A stretch of DNA of 20,142 nucleotides from positions 1 through 20,142 of the forward strand of contig JAYMTA010001408.1 of the NCBI GenBank assembly GCA_036897625.1, read 5' to 3'. The translations under genes were made by a program, and so were the position numbers. The notes under the pieces were generated by a model, which was not told the origin of the DNA, made no database searches, and saw only the letters and a program-made list of their open reading frames with translations. Below are positions 1 through 8,914 of the stretch, piece by piece. The stretch comes from Pelargonium cotyledonis (lineage: Eukaryota > Streptophyta > Magnoliopsida > Geraniales > Geraniaceae). Positions within the stretch are counted from its first letter, which is position 1. Every line of letters starts with the position of its first letter.

Positions 1-133
1 CTCAAATTCAAAACACAATTCCGAAGACATTTCCAGCTTCTCTAACCTGTACTTCATCGCCGGTCCGGTTCTTCAATTTATTCTCTCTCCGCCGTCCGAT
101 CGACTCTCCGACGATCGGCGCCGTTCGTCCGAG
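1..133 (+). promoter_or_regulatory. Partial 5' leader of the CRK4-like kinase gene
   Basis: This sequence lies directly upstream of the kinase start codon and is probably 5' UTR. It shifts from AT-rich to GC-rich and CT-rich toward the ATG, as plant leaders often do. No TATA box or upstream gene is visible, so the promoter probably lies outside the window. The context around the ATG at 134 is ccgagATGGG, with G at +4. The role as UTR is inferred from position only. Confidence 0.5.
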
Positions 134-3100
134 ATGGGCCATTGTTGCAGCAAGCACAATTCCGTCGGTTCCAACAACGCCGCTCACGCCGACACCGCGT
201 CTGCCGGAGACTTCTCCAAGGAATCCACACTCCCGGCGGCGTCCCCGCTGCCTTCCTCCGCCCATGGCAGCAACTCCTTCGCGACTAGCCCTTTCCAGAG
301 TCCTCTACCGGCCGGGGTGCGGCCTTCGCCGTCGCCGGCTTCGACTCCGGGGAGGAAGTTCAGGTGGCCGTTGACGCCTCCCTCGCCCGGGGAGCCGGTA
401 AGTGCGGGCACTCTCCTGAGGTGCGGTGGCCCTTGCCCCCCCCCCTCGCCGGCGAAGCCGATCATGACGGCGCTTCTCCGGCGGACTGGGCGGAAGAAGC
501 CGAAGGATGGGGCCATTCCGGAGGACGAGGACAGTGGTGAGGGGGAGAGGGAGAGGCCGCTGGACAAGACCTTCGGGTACCCCAAAAACTTGGCGGCCAA
601 GTATGAGCTGGGGAAGGAGGTCGGTCGAGGGCATTTTGGTCATACTTGCTGGGCAAAGGGTAAAAAGGGGGAGCTCAAGGGACAGTCTGTGGCTGTCAAG
701 ATCATATCAAAAGCTAAGGTGTGTGTTAGTGGTATGTGTTTATACATACATAATTGCCAATATGCTGTATTTATTTGTTTTGAAATATACATATTTCCAA
801 GCACTTGGAATCAGCTAATGATCAATAATCAATGATTTGTTGGTTGGTATAGTGGTTTCAGTTCACTAGTATTGTTAGATTACTACAATTGTTGTGACTT
901 GTGGGATCTGGAAAATCTGTTAAATTTTGCATCAAGTTAGTATTTGAGAAGATTGATTTTTTGCTCCTAGTATGATTCTAATTTAGAAAAAGTTGAAGAC
1001 TTGAAGGCGGGTGGGACACTTTAAATTGTGGCTAGTTGTAGAACTAAGAACTACGTAGGAGTTTTGGCTGATTTCATTATTGAATTTTGCCAAGGTTGAT
1101 GTACAAAACCAGGGGTTAAGTAGGGTTGATGTGTTTGACTGTGTAACTAAAAGTTACTGTAGGATTGGATTCCCGAGCTCATGAAAAGCTTTTTTCAACA
1201 TGACACCCATGTGGTATGATAAAAACTGGAAATCGTTGTAACAGTAATCAGTCCTTGGAGTAGTTATTGAAATGTTGGAGTGAAGGGTTCTATAGTTTGA
1301 GTGCCTGCAGCCATTCTTATCAATGGGTAAAATGGGAACCCTCCACGAGTAATAATAAATCACCTCCATACTGTGAATAACATGGTGATCTAATTTATCT
1401 ACAATTTATGACGTTGCATTTGAAATTATGATAAATTCTTAAAAATACATTCAAATTGCATGAGAACTCACGTTTCCTGTCATTTAAAAGTCCTATGCTG
1501 ATTAAAAGTTGTTAGAGAAGTCAAATTTGCTGGCTGAATATGCAAACAGTCAAGTACATATTCAATGTATCAGTTAGAACCATTGACAGAGACCTCAAAA
1601 ATCTTGATTTTGTTGGAAAAAAGGTTTTTCTGTTTACCTTGACCAAAATCTAGGCGAATGGTTACCTCACTTATAAGAAGTACGTTTGCGGGCTAATTAC
1701 CTCCAGGGTTTTCAACCTTAAATTCATTTGACATGTTAATTTTTGGCCTTGGGAGCTTCATTTTAAAAATCATTCTATTGGTATCTTTTTCTTTTGCACC
1801 TGGCCAATGCGATTTTACTTTTTTGCTGCTTCATTTATTAAGATGGCGGAGGGGGTCGGGGTCCTGTTGGTCTCAATTGAGTGGAGTTTGAGTTACTAAC
1901 TTATGTTTTTGGGCAGATGACTACAGCCATAGCGATTGAAGATGTTCGAAGGGAGGTAAAAATATTGAAAGCATTATCTGGGCACAGAAATCTGGTCAAA
2001 TTTCACGATGCTTTTGAGGATGCCAATAACGTTTACATAGTAATGGAGTATGTGATTTTTTCAGTCAAAATTCTGAATTTAGAATTTCTTCTAGATGCCC
2101 ACTTTTTGTTAGATTGCTCACGAATGGATATACTTCTTTAGTATTAGGAGGATAGAAAATGAATTCTCATCAGACTTTTGCTTTCATAAGAGTATTCATG
2201 ATATTGGTTGGATTTGTGAATCTTTCTGTTAAAGGCACAATTTCTAAAAGTTTGTCCTTAAGCATCCTGTTTCTTATCTCAGGTTGTGTGAAGGGGGGGA
2301 GTTATTAGACAGAATTTTATCGAGGTAAAATGGGAATGCTTTTCCTTTCATTAGTACTTCCAATTTACTGCTGTACCATCAGATTTCATGGAGTTCAGTT
2401 TCATGGATTTTTTTTTAATTAATGGTGCAGAGGTGGAAGATATACAGAGGAAGATGCTAAAAGTATTGTTGTGCAAATTTTAAGTGTAGTGTCTTTTTGC
2501 CATCTTCAAGGTGTTGTGCATAGAGATCTGAAGCCTGAGGTATGTCTTTTGAGAAATAATATTTATTTATGCTATCTATGTATAAAAGTACAATGGCTGT
2601 GTCTGGGTGAAAATAAAGATCTGTTTCATGCTTCAATTCTCAGCCCTAATTTTAATTAACTATGTTCTGTATTCCTGTTTGTCAGAATTTTCTTTTTACC
2701 ACAAAAGATGAGGATTCTCCAATGAAGCTTATTGATTTTGGTCTATCTGATTTCATCAGACCAGGTAAGGTTTGCTTTTGCCTGAACTTCTCGTGGTGCT
2801 TCTTTTGCTTGGTATGAGTAGCAGACATAGGTTTTGTATTCTTGTGATAATTTGTGTTTGGTTCTTTGAGTACATAACATATTTCATTATGTTTAGGTAT
2901 GTCTTTTTATTTAAATCGTTACATCCATTCCAGCCCAAGTGTCATAATTAGCTGAGCGCTCATTGGTTAATCAGTTCATCTAGTCAGGAATCTTGATTGC
3001 ATTATCTCTGTAATTTTGAAATCATTCAATTCTTCTACGTATGCAGATCAACGGCTCAATGATATTGTTGGCAGTGCATACTATGTTTCACCTGAAGTAC

Positions 3101-5344
3101 TCCATAGGTCGTACAGTCTAGAAGCTGATATTTGGAGTATTGGTGTCATAACATACATACTGTTATGTGGAAGCAGACCTTTCTGGGCACGAACAGAATC
3201 TGGAATTTTTCGCTCCGTGATAAGAGTAAATCCTAACTTTGATGATACACCTTGGCCATTGGTGTCACCAGAAGCCAAAGATTTTGTGAAGAGACTTCTT
3301 AACAAGGACCATAGAAAAAGAATGACAGCTGCCCAAGCTCTTGGTGAGTTACTACTAAATACTTTGTGGAAACCTCTTAGAAATTCAGGGGAGGAGGTGA
3401 CATTTGTTTTGTTTCAGGGTTTTATTTGTTTTTTCAATAAAAAAGTATGCTTGGTGGTCATAGCTATTTTCAATTGTAAGCCAACTGATGATACGAGGGA
3501 GCTAGTAAGCCAACTGATGATACAAGGGAGCTAGTGCTTAGATAGATCTTACCAAAAATAAACTATTACAGTAAGATAAAATATGTAGATTGTTTTAGGA
3601 GCAATAGAATTATCATCTTCTTATTTTTTAAAGCAGTATTGGTTCTTTCTCTGTGTTTGAAAAAAAAAGGGGACATGATTAATTCTATAGTACCTCAACT
3701 GCCAGGCAGGTTTTAGCTGAGAAATAAAGAGGTTTAACGTCCCTTCTTAGATAGTTCTAGAAATTTATGTTTGTCATTTTTAATTGTTGACTTGCCTTTT
3801 CATTGCAATGATGAAATCTATGTTTTCAGCTCACCCCTGGTTGCGAGATGAGAGCCGTGCAATTCCTTTGGACATTTTGATCTACAAGTTAGTCAAATCA
3901 TATGTTCGTGCTTCTCCTTTCAAACGCGCAGCACTGAAGGTAGAGGCTGTCTGTTATCATTTTTTTTAAATTCTAAATACATATTTATAAGAAATGGTGC
4001 CTACTAGCACAACCATCAATATATGAAAATAAGAGAGGTAGCTATATATGCTTGCCTCAAGATCGTCAAGTTAGTTCTGAAGCTATGATTTTACTGCTTG
4101 GGTTAGTTGGCTTCCCATTTCACTATGTAATTGTCTTTTAGTTTAGTTGCTTATTTGTTCATTCTTGTATGATGCAGGCTCTTTCAAAAGCCTTAACAGA
4201 GGATGAACTCATGTACCTTAGGGCTCAATTCAGGCTCTTGGAACCAAAAGATGGGTGTGTTTCTCTTAGTAATTTTAAAGCGGTTAGTTGACTTTCCCTC
4301 GCTGTCAATTTTTAAGGTCCCAAATTTTGGTGCTCGATTTAATATGTTATGCTTTAGCAGCAAATTTCAATTTATTTGGTAATTTTATACGTGCAGGCTC
4401 TTATGAGAAATGTGACTGATGCGATGAAAGAGTCGAGGGTACTTGACATCTTAAACTTGGTAAGCAATGCTTTGATACACTCTCTCAGTCTCAAAATGAA
4501 TGCCCACTTTTTCTAGAAATTGACCCAAAATGAGTGTTCACTTTCCCTTTTGTGTCCAAGATAAGTTAGTTAGAACCCCTTGACTTTGTTACAATTAGAG
4601 CACATGGGGGGTATAACGGAAAATCTAACATATCCTTAATTTTGACAATAATGGGAAAGTGGTCACTCATTTTGAGAGAGTATCATACATCGAAGTAGAT
4701 TAGCATGAACATATGTATTAATGATCACGGCGTTGTTTTAATTTATTAATAGATTGTTCATTTGTTTGTTTTTCGTTATGAGTGTAATTTCTGTATGGTG
4801 TACTATAGAAGTCTTTGTACAATATGAAATTGAACGATTTCTTGTTCATTTTTTTGTTTTTTTTCTTCTGCCCGTATATTATAAGGGAGTTGTTTAGTAT
4901 TTTGTACTCTATGATCAAGCTCTAAAAGTTGTAGATTACAATATCAGATGGAACCACTCTCTTATAAAAAGATGAACTTTGAAGAATTTTGTGCTGCTGC
5001 AATCAGTACATATCAGCTTGAAGCTCTTGAAGGATGGGAGACGATTGCAAACACAGCTTTCGAGCATTTTGAACAGGAAGGAAACCGAGCCATTTCGGTT
5101 CAGGAATTGGCACAGGTTGGTGTTTGCATCTATTCTTCAGAGAAACATTACTTATTGTAGGTTCCGCTTAATTGTACTGACCAAAGTTACGGCAACAATT
5201 ATGCAGGAAATGAATCTTGGCCCTACAGCTCACCCGTTACTGTTAGACTGTATCAGAAGTAGTGATGGTAAACTTAGCTTCCTTGGCTACACCAAATATT
5301 TGCATGGTGTGACAATACGTAGTTCGAATACAAGACATCGTTAA
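134..5344 (+). CDS. CRK4: CDPK-related protein kinase, CRK4-type (11 exons, 608 aa)
   Basis: Exons: 134-718, 1917-2047, 2283-2324, 2431-2539, 2686-2764, 3047-3343, 3830-3939, 4178-4282, 4397-4459, 4948-5115, 5207-5344. All introns are GT..AG, the phases agree, and the sum is 1827 nt including TAA. The product is a Ser/Thr kinase of the CDPK-related family, expected at the plasma membrane. MGHCCSK at the N-terminus fits N-myristoylation at Gly2 with nearby Cys for palmitoylation. A Pro/Ser-rich linker with PPPSPAKP follows. The kinase domain spans about 157-419: Gly loop G164-x-G166-xx-G169, Lys189 (VAVK), HRD with Asp285, DFG with Asp306, and SPE (not APE) at 330-332. The HRDLKPEN motif is split across exons 4 and 5. 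Residues 452-600 are the degenerate EF-hand tail, ending [18 protein letters not shown], so tight calcium binding is doubtful. The N-terminus ([19 protein letters not shown]) and the C-terminus match Arabidopsis CRK4 better than CRK1, 3 or 5, from memory. An in-frame 21-residue duplication lies in exon 1. The family call is near certain; the paralogue number is less so. Confidence 0.95.
363..484 (+). repeat. Imperfect 62-bp tandem duplication in kinase exon 1
   Basis: The stretch from 363 (ggtggcc-g-ttg) recurs from 425 (ggtggcc-c-ttg) and aligns for about 60 columns at roughly 70% identity with one gap. The 62-bp offset alone would break the frame. The second copy carries a run of 10 C (436-445) where the first has 9 bases, so the net insertion is 63 bp, or 21 residues. 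The peptide reads TPPSPGEP (81-88) and then PPPSPAKP (102-109). The second copy matches the conserved CRK linker. Confidence 0.6.
3477..3534 (+). repeat. 29-bp tandem duplication in intron 6 of the kinase gene
   Basis: Two adjacent 29-bp units, 3477-3505 and 3506-3534, differ at a single base (gatacGaggg versus gatacAaggg). They lie inside intron 6 (3344-3829), away from the splice sites. This looks like a recent replication-slippage duplication, and I see no regulatory motif in it. Confidence 0.85.
4476..4682. mobile_element. Stowaway-like MITE in intron 9 of the kinase gene
   Basis: A roughly 200-bp segment has matching inverted ends: ctctctcagtctcaaaatgaa on the left and tcattttgagagag on the right. 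Both sides are followed inward by the complementary cacttt/aaagtg blocks, and both ends are flanked by TA. Short length, TA target duplication and a CTC-rich terminus with a tctcaaaatga core are the hallmarks of Stowaway (Tc1/mariner-derived) MITEs, whose consensus end is CTCCCTCCGT. There is no coding capacity. It accounts for nearly half of intron 9 (4460-4947). Confidence 0.75.
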
Positions 5345-5610
5345 CATTGGTAGGGCAGCAGGTTGTTGACAGAGTTTTTGTTGCAATTGTTTTTCATTAT
5401 TCTTTTTATGTTCAAATACAGAGAGTTTAAAGATGAAATTTGTTGAGAGGACATATATTGAGGCAATATGGTTCCCTTTCAAAATGTCCAGATGATATGA
5501 GAAACAGGTCAATGGTAATGTAATAATATTCTTTTGTAAAGAGTTTTTATTTTTATTTTTATTTTTGTATGATACCAAACCGATAATATATTAATTAGCA
5601 GAATAAAATG
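5345..5610 (+). promoter_or_regulatory. Probable 3' UTR of the kinase gene
   Basis: This is non-coding sequence after the TAA. It is T-rich, with a TTTTTATTTTTATTTTTATTTTT run at about 5547-5567 and AATAAA at 5602-5607. Plant poly(A) signals are diffuse, so the cleavage site cannot be fixed. The retroposed insert that begins at 5636 lies immediately beyond. Confidence 0.4.
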
Positions 5611-5868
5611 AATCCAAAATTATGATGCAAGATGTTGATTTGTTAATTCAGTCTGGTTTTCTGTTAGTTCGTTTTTGTTTTATGAGGTTGGTTTTGGTTT
5701 ATCTTGGTCGAGACGGTTTATGTCTCTTTAGGTCGGTAGATCAGCGAATTAGGATTTGGAGTATTATGGGCTTCTATGTCTATGTTTTGGTTTGGGAATG
5801 GGCATGCCAGTTTGTTGGTTGTAACTAAACTTATGAGTAAAAAAATCCAAATTTATGATGCAAGATGT
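5611..5868 (+). mobile_element. 208-bp retroposed fragment with 25-bp target-site duplication
   Basis: The 25-bp sequences at 5611-5635 and 5844-5868 are identical except for one base (aatccaaa-a/t-ttatgatgcaagatgt). The 208 bp between them (5636-5843) end in gagtaaaaa, a short A tail. A long direct repeat beside an A tail is the signature of target-primed reverse transcription. I do not recognise the source. It could be the 3' end of a LINE or a retroposed transcript piece. There is no A/B box pair, so a tRNA-derived SINE is unlikely. A 68-codon open frame inside has no recognisable content. Confidence 0.65.
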
Positions 5869-5917
5869 AAAATTGTGCATCACAAAAGTATGTCTCAGCT
5901 AGTTTTATGTTGAGGGC

Positions 5918-6113
5918 AAATAATGATTAATCTAATAAATGTTGGGGCAAGTGGTTAAAACACTTTGAGTTTTCTTGGAGATCTCAAGTTCGAGCCTCAT
6001 TGTCGAAAGTATGAGATGAGATTTGTGAGGTGGGATTTAGGGTGACTCTCTTTTTGTCGACGTTACTTCAAGTATGATGTCCTGTTTCTGATAGAAAGAA
6101 AAATAATGATTAA
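5918..6113 (+). mobile_element. tRNA-derived SINE, 170 bp, perfect 13-bp TSD
   Basis: The flanks aaataatgattaa at 5918-5930 and 6101-6113 are identical. The insert 5931-6100 has a polymerase III type internal promoter. An A-box-like ggggcaagtggtt lies at about 5945-5957, and a B box agttcgagcct lies at about 5987-5997, giving tRNA-like spacing. The tail is a short agaaagaa. The tRNA-like head plus an unrelated body plus a TSD is the standard SINE structure; the family name is unknown to me. Confidence 0.8.
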
Positions 6114-6517
6114 AAGTGGTTCATGAAAAAGGAGAGGAAATTGAATAGTTTCTTGTTTAGGGCTACATTAATCAATTTTGAGCTATTTGATTCAGTCCAT
6201 GGACAACACCATCCCCAGCTAGAACGAAGAATAAACAAACTTTGTAATGTTTTGAGTTTGAATTTTAATAAAGAAACAATTTTGTTGATACATTACACAT
6301 TAACATATTTGTGGATTCAATTACAAAATCCCCTTGTTCACTATTTTCTTATTCGAGCTTATATATATATATATATATGTCTTGAAAAGGTTCCTTAACC
6401 CGTTGCAAGATAAGATTTCGGCACCTTTCTGTATATAAAAAAAATTACAAAATTCCCGTCTTTGGAAGTTTTCAATATAAAACTTTCATAATTTGTGGAT
6501 TCATCGACAAAATTTTG
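6114..6517. other. AT-rich intergenic DNA without a gene
   Basis: No supported coding region. It holds a short (TA)n tract at about 6361-6378. A segment near 6309-6331 (atttgtggattcaattacaa) recurs with a few changes at about 6491-6513. The 91-codon open frame at 6123-6398 shows no recognisable motif. Confidence 0.5.
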
Positions 6518-6682
6518 AGCGAAGCATTTCAATGATGAACCTTAACATTTACATAGCGAAGAGTGCTAAAGAAAAACCTTCACATTTACTCGGCAAAGCG
6601 TTATTATGATAAATCTTCCACATTGACACAACAAAGCGTTCCACAGGAAAATGTTTCCGCGACAAACCTTCCACATTATTTG
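6518..6682 (+). repeat. Degenerate 37-bp minisatellite, about four units
   Basis: The units are 6518-6554, 6555-6591, 6592-6629 and a longer 6630-6682. Each starts with a gcgaag/caaagcg block and contains a ccttcCACATT-like block near its end. Period 37-38 bp is held for three units; the fourth has about 15 extra bases. Units are diverged, so the array is old. Confidence 0.65.
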
Positions 6683-6985
6683 TTTCTTGCTAATTTCATT
6701 TGAATTGTAGTAAGATAGGCTTAGAAGTTGTTTGGATTAATTTCTCAAAAATAGTTCATAATCAGAAACGGCATGAGTAGTTTTGTGCTTAAGTTTTTTT
6801 TTTATTTAGTTAAAAATGCAGGTTAATTGTTTGAATAGAAACACTGATAAAGAATAATAATACTCAATTGATGTTCTACGAATTATAGTTAAAAAAGACA
6901 TATAAAAATAATTATTTTAAAGTTAACCAACAAAAATTGAATTATAAAATAAATATAAGAGTAATTAAAAGAAAAATAGAAGGTA
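6683..6985. other. AT-rich intergenic DNA, nothing recognised
   Basis: Strongly AT-rich, dominated by short poly-A and poly-T runs. No open frame, terminal repeat or RNA gene could be supported. Confidence 0.5.
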
Positions 6986-6989
6986 CCAA

Positions 6990-7075
6990 ACATGTCGGGT
7001 TAAGCGGCTTAAACGCTTCAGATTTCCCTTGAGGTCTTGGGTTTGAGCCTTTACCCAACCCTTTTATTTTACCTC
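6990..7075 (+). mobile_element. Degenerate SINE-like fragment
   Basis: A tRNA-like pair is visible: gggttaagcggctta (about 6997-7011) resembles an A box and gggtttgagcc (about 7039-7049) a B box, with normal spacing. No convincing target-site duplication or A tail was found, so this is probably an eroded or truncated copy. The B box departs from GGTTCGANNCC at the C of the TTCGA core. Confidence 0.4.
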
Positions 7076-7797
7076 ATCAGCAAGATGTTCAGTGCACACT
7101 TCTGGGAATGAGAATTACTATTATGGATCTAACTTGCCCTGGTCTTCATCCTTATACTCGATACCAAACCCTTTGTGTCCAGTGCTTTTCCAAACTTCGT
7201 ACCGAGGTGTTTACAGATGGTCTTGCAGACATGCCTGCATGTGTCTTAGCCTTAGCGTACTAATCATCTGCAATAAAGACTCTTAACCCGTCCTTTTTCC
7301 AAGCCATACTCAAGGGGTTGACCAAACTTGACTTGACGAGTTCTTTGACTTCTAGTGTCATGTGTCGACCTGATTGACTCAACCTATCATTTTTTCAAGA
7401 CCAACCTGATATTATCCGAGTTGACTTTTACTGATGAAGTAACCTCCAGTGCTACGTGTCGTCTCGTCATCAGCTCAAGTATTTTTAATTTGCTGGGTAC
7501 CATCACCTTTCAGTTTTCATACGTGGATGTTGAGCATAATACACAAATTAATGACTTGTCTCCTAAAAAATATAGACCAAACAATCAAACATGATAAGTG
7601 AGTTAAGCTTGACACAGTGAATTATTACTAGTATTATAGTATTATTACTAGTTTTTCTCGACATCAATAACAAATCGTACCGATAAAAATTGTGTATATC
7701 TGAACACCTACCGATTACTTGAAACTTGGAAGTTAATTGCACTAATTTTAATTTTACAATTAACTATTGTTCTTTTTTTTATCAAAATACAATTAAC
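7076..7797. other. Intergenic DNA; cluster of TTGAC motifs
   Basis: No gene supported. The 64-codon frame at 7092-7286 and the 79-codon frame at 7355-7594 have no recognisable features. TTGAC, the core of the WRKY-binding W box, occurs six times on the plus strand at 7318, 7328, 7333, 7345, 7374 and 7421. The 12-mer attattactagt is repeated at about 7621 and 7641. Confidence 0.4.
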
Positions 7798-8316
7798 AAA
7801 TGTATTAAAACACTTTAAAAAAAAAGTAGCGAGCTTTCTCTCTACTGAGAGTAAAACCTAGGGTTTTTAGTGGGAGGCTAAGGTTTGTGTTCTGTGACAG
7901 CTAGGGTTTTGATAAGAAGGAAGGAGTAGTGGTTGGGGCTTGGTGAAGGCTGATTCACGAGAAGAGTAGCGGCATTTGGGACAGAGGCATGCGACAAGGC
8001 TTGTTGTCTCCTTCCAACGTCAATGGCTTCGTGTAGTCCAGGGCAGGGAGGTGGTAACGACGGAAAGGGGAATTGGCCTCTCCAGGGACGACAGGAAAAA
8101 TAAGGGAATCGAGCGTGATTGATTATTGTGTTGTCTTGGGATGGTGTCCGTTTGGAGGCTTTATTTTCGTTATTCTGTCTTTTTGTTTTTTTCTTTTGCC
8201 TCTTGGAGGCGTTTTTGATGTTTTGTTGGTTAGTTTGTTTGCTCATTTAGAGTGTGTCAACATTTGTCCCCTTGGAATGATATTTATATAAGTTCCCTTT
8301 CAAAAAAAAATGTATT
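7798..8316 (+). mobile_element. Possible non-autonomous LINE derivative, about 500 bp
   Basis: The block is bounded by aaatgtatt at 7798-7806 and 8308-8316 and ends in an A run at 8302-8310. It begins with a leader rich in ctagggttt (7857-7867, 7900-7908) of the type found at the 5' ends of plant LINEs. It finishes with T-rich sequence resembling a LINE 3' UTR. No reverse transcriptase remains. The 9-bp repeat partly overlaps the A tail, so the boundaries are tentative. Open frames on both strands here (for example 7878-8246 minus) show no domain. Confidence 0.4.
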
Positions 8317-8323
8317 CATATAG

Positions 8324-8883
8324 TTAAATGATTTTGTCATCCCTTAACTATAACATCTTTTCAGCTTTAGTCACTAATTAGGATTTAACATGATTCGAGC
8401 CATTGGACTCTACTATTTTTATGAATTAAACCAATGTTATCGATTGTAGTCGGTTTTGATGTGACACGTCAACTTATGGTGACACGTTATCATTATGTTA
8501 CAAAAGATTTTAGTCCATGTTAACCTTGCAGCTATAAAAGATGGAATGAAATTGCTTTATTTTTTTTAGGAAAACACGCCCAAAATGATGTTGTTTTGGC
8601 TTTCTTACCTCAAAAAACAAAATTAAAACCATGTCATTCCATCTATAACAGTTGTAGTATGAGGTGTACAACTGATATAATCTAAAATCTTAGCTGGCAT
8701 GATAACGTTTCACATCAAAATAACTACATTAATCAATAACGTGAGTTTAATTCAAAAAGCACTGAAGTGTAAGAGATTAAACCATGCTAAATTCTAGTTA
8801 GCTAGGAATTAAAGTAAAAAAAATGTCAATACAAGAGAGATAAAACTACTTAACCTATTAATTAATTAAATAATTTTGTCATC
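8324..8883. mobile_element. Foldback (long inverted repeat) element with 18-bp flanking repeat
   Basis: The arms are about 230 bp each and imperfect. Clear matches between the left arm and the reverse complement of the right arm include gaattaaac (8423 with 8747-8755), tgttat-gatt-tagt, ttttgatgtga-acg, acgttatcat, aagattttag, and agatggaatga (8540 with about 8634-8644). The loop is about 8571-8606. The arms are flanked by ttaaatgattttgtcatc at 8324-8341 and by a copy with one mismatch at 8866-8883. No transposase is encoded. Mutator-like or other foldback MITEs are plausible sources, but an 18-bp duplication is longer than those families usually make. Confidence 0.65.
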
Positions 8884-8914
8884 AATACAATGTACAAGCT
8901 ACTATCAACAAACA

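Noticed and set aside
398-420. Possible cryptic intron from GTAAGT at 398
   Set aside because: The nearest AG after a pyrimidine stretch is only about 22 bases away, too short for a plant intron, and the exon stays in frame through the region. It is kept only as a possible alternative donor.
184-643. Minus-strand open frames of 112 and 138 codons
   Set aside because: They lie opposite GC-rich kinase exon 1, have low-complexity Pro/Arg/Ser content and no family match; they are shadows.
5622-5828. 68-codon ORF after the kinase gene
   Set aside because: It starts inside the target duplication of a retroposed insert and has no protein-family features.
6361-6378. TATA-rich run as a promoter
   Set aside because: It is a simple (TA)n microsatellite with no gene start downstream.
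7878-8246. 122-codon minus-strand frame
   Set aside because: It has a Lys/Asn/Gln-rich start and no domain, and it lies across a probable LINE derivative.
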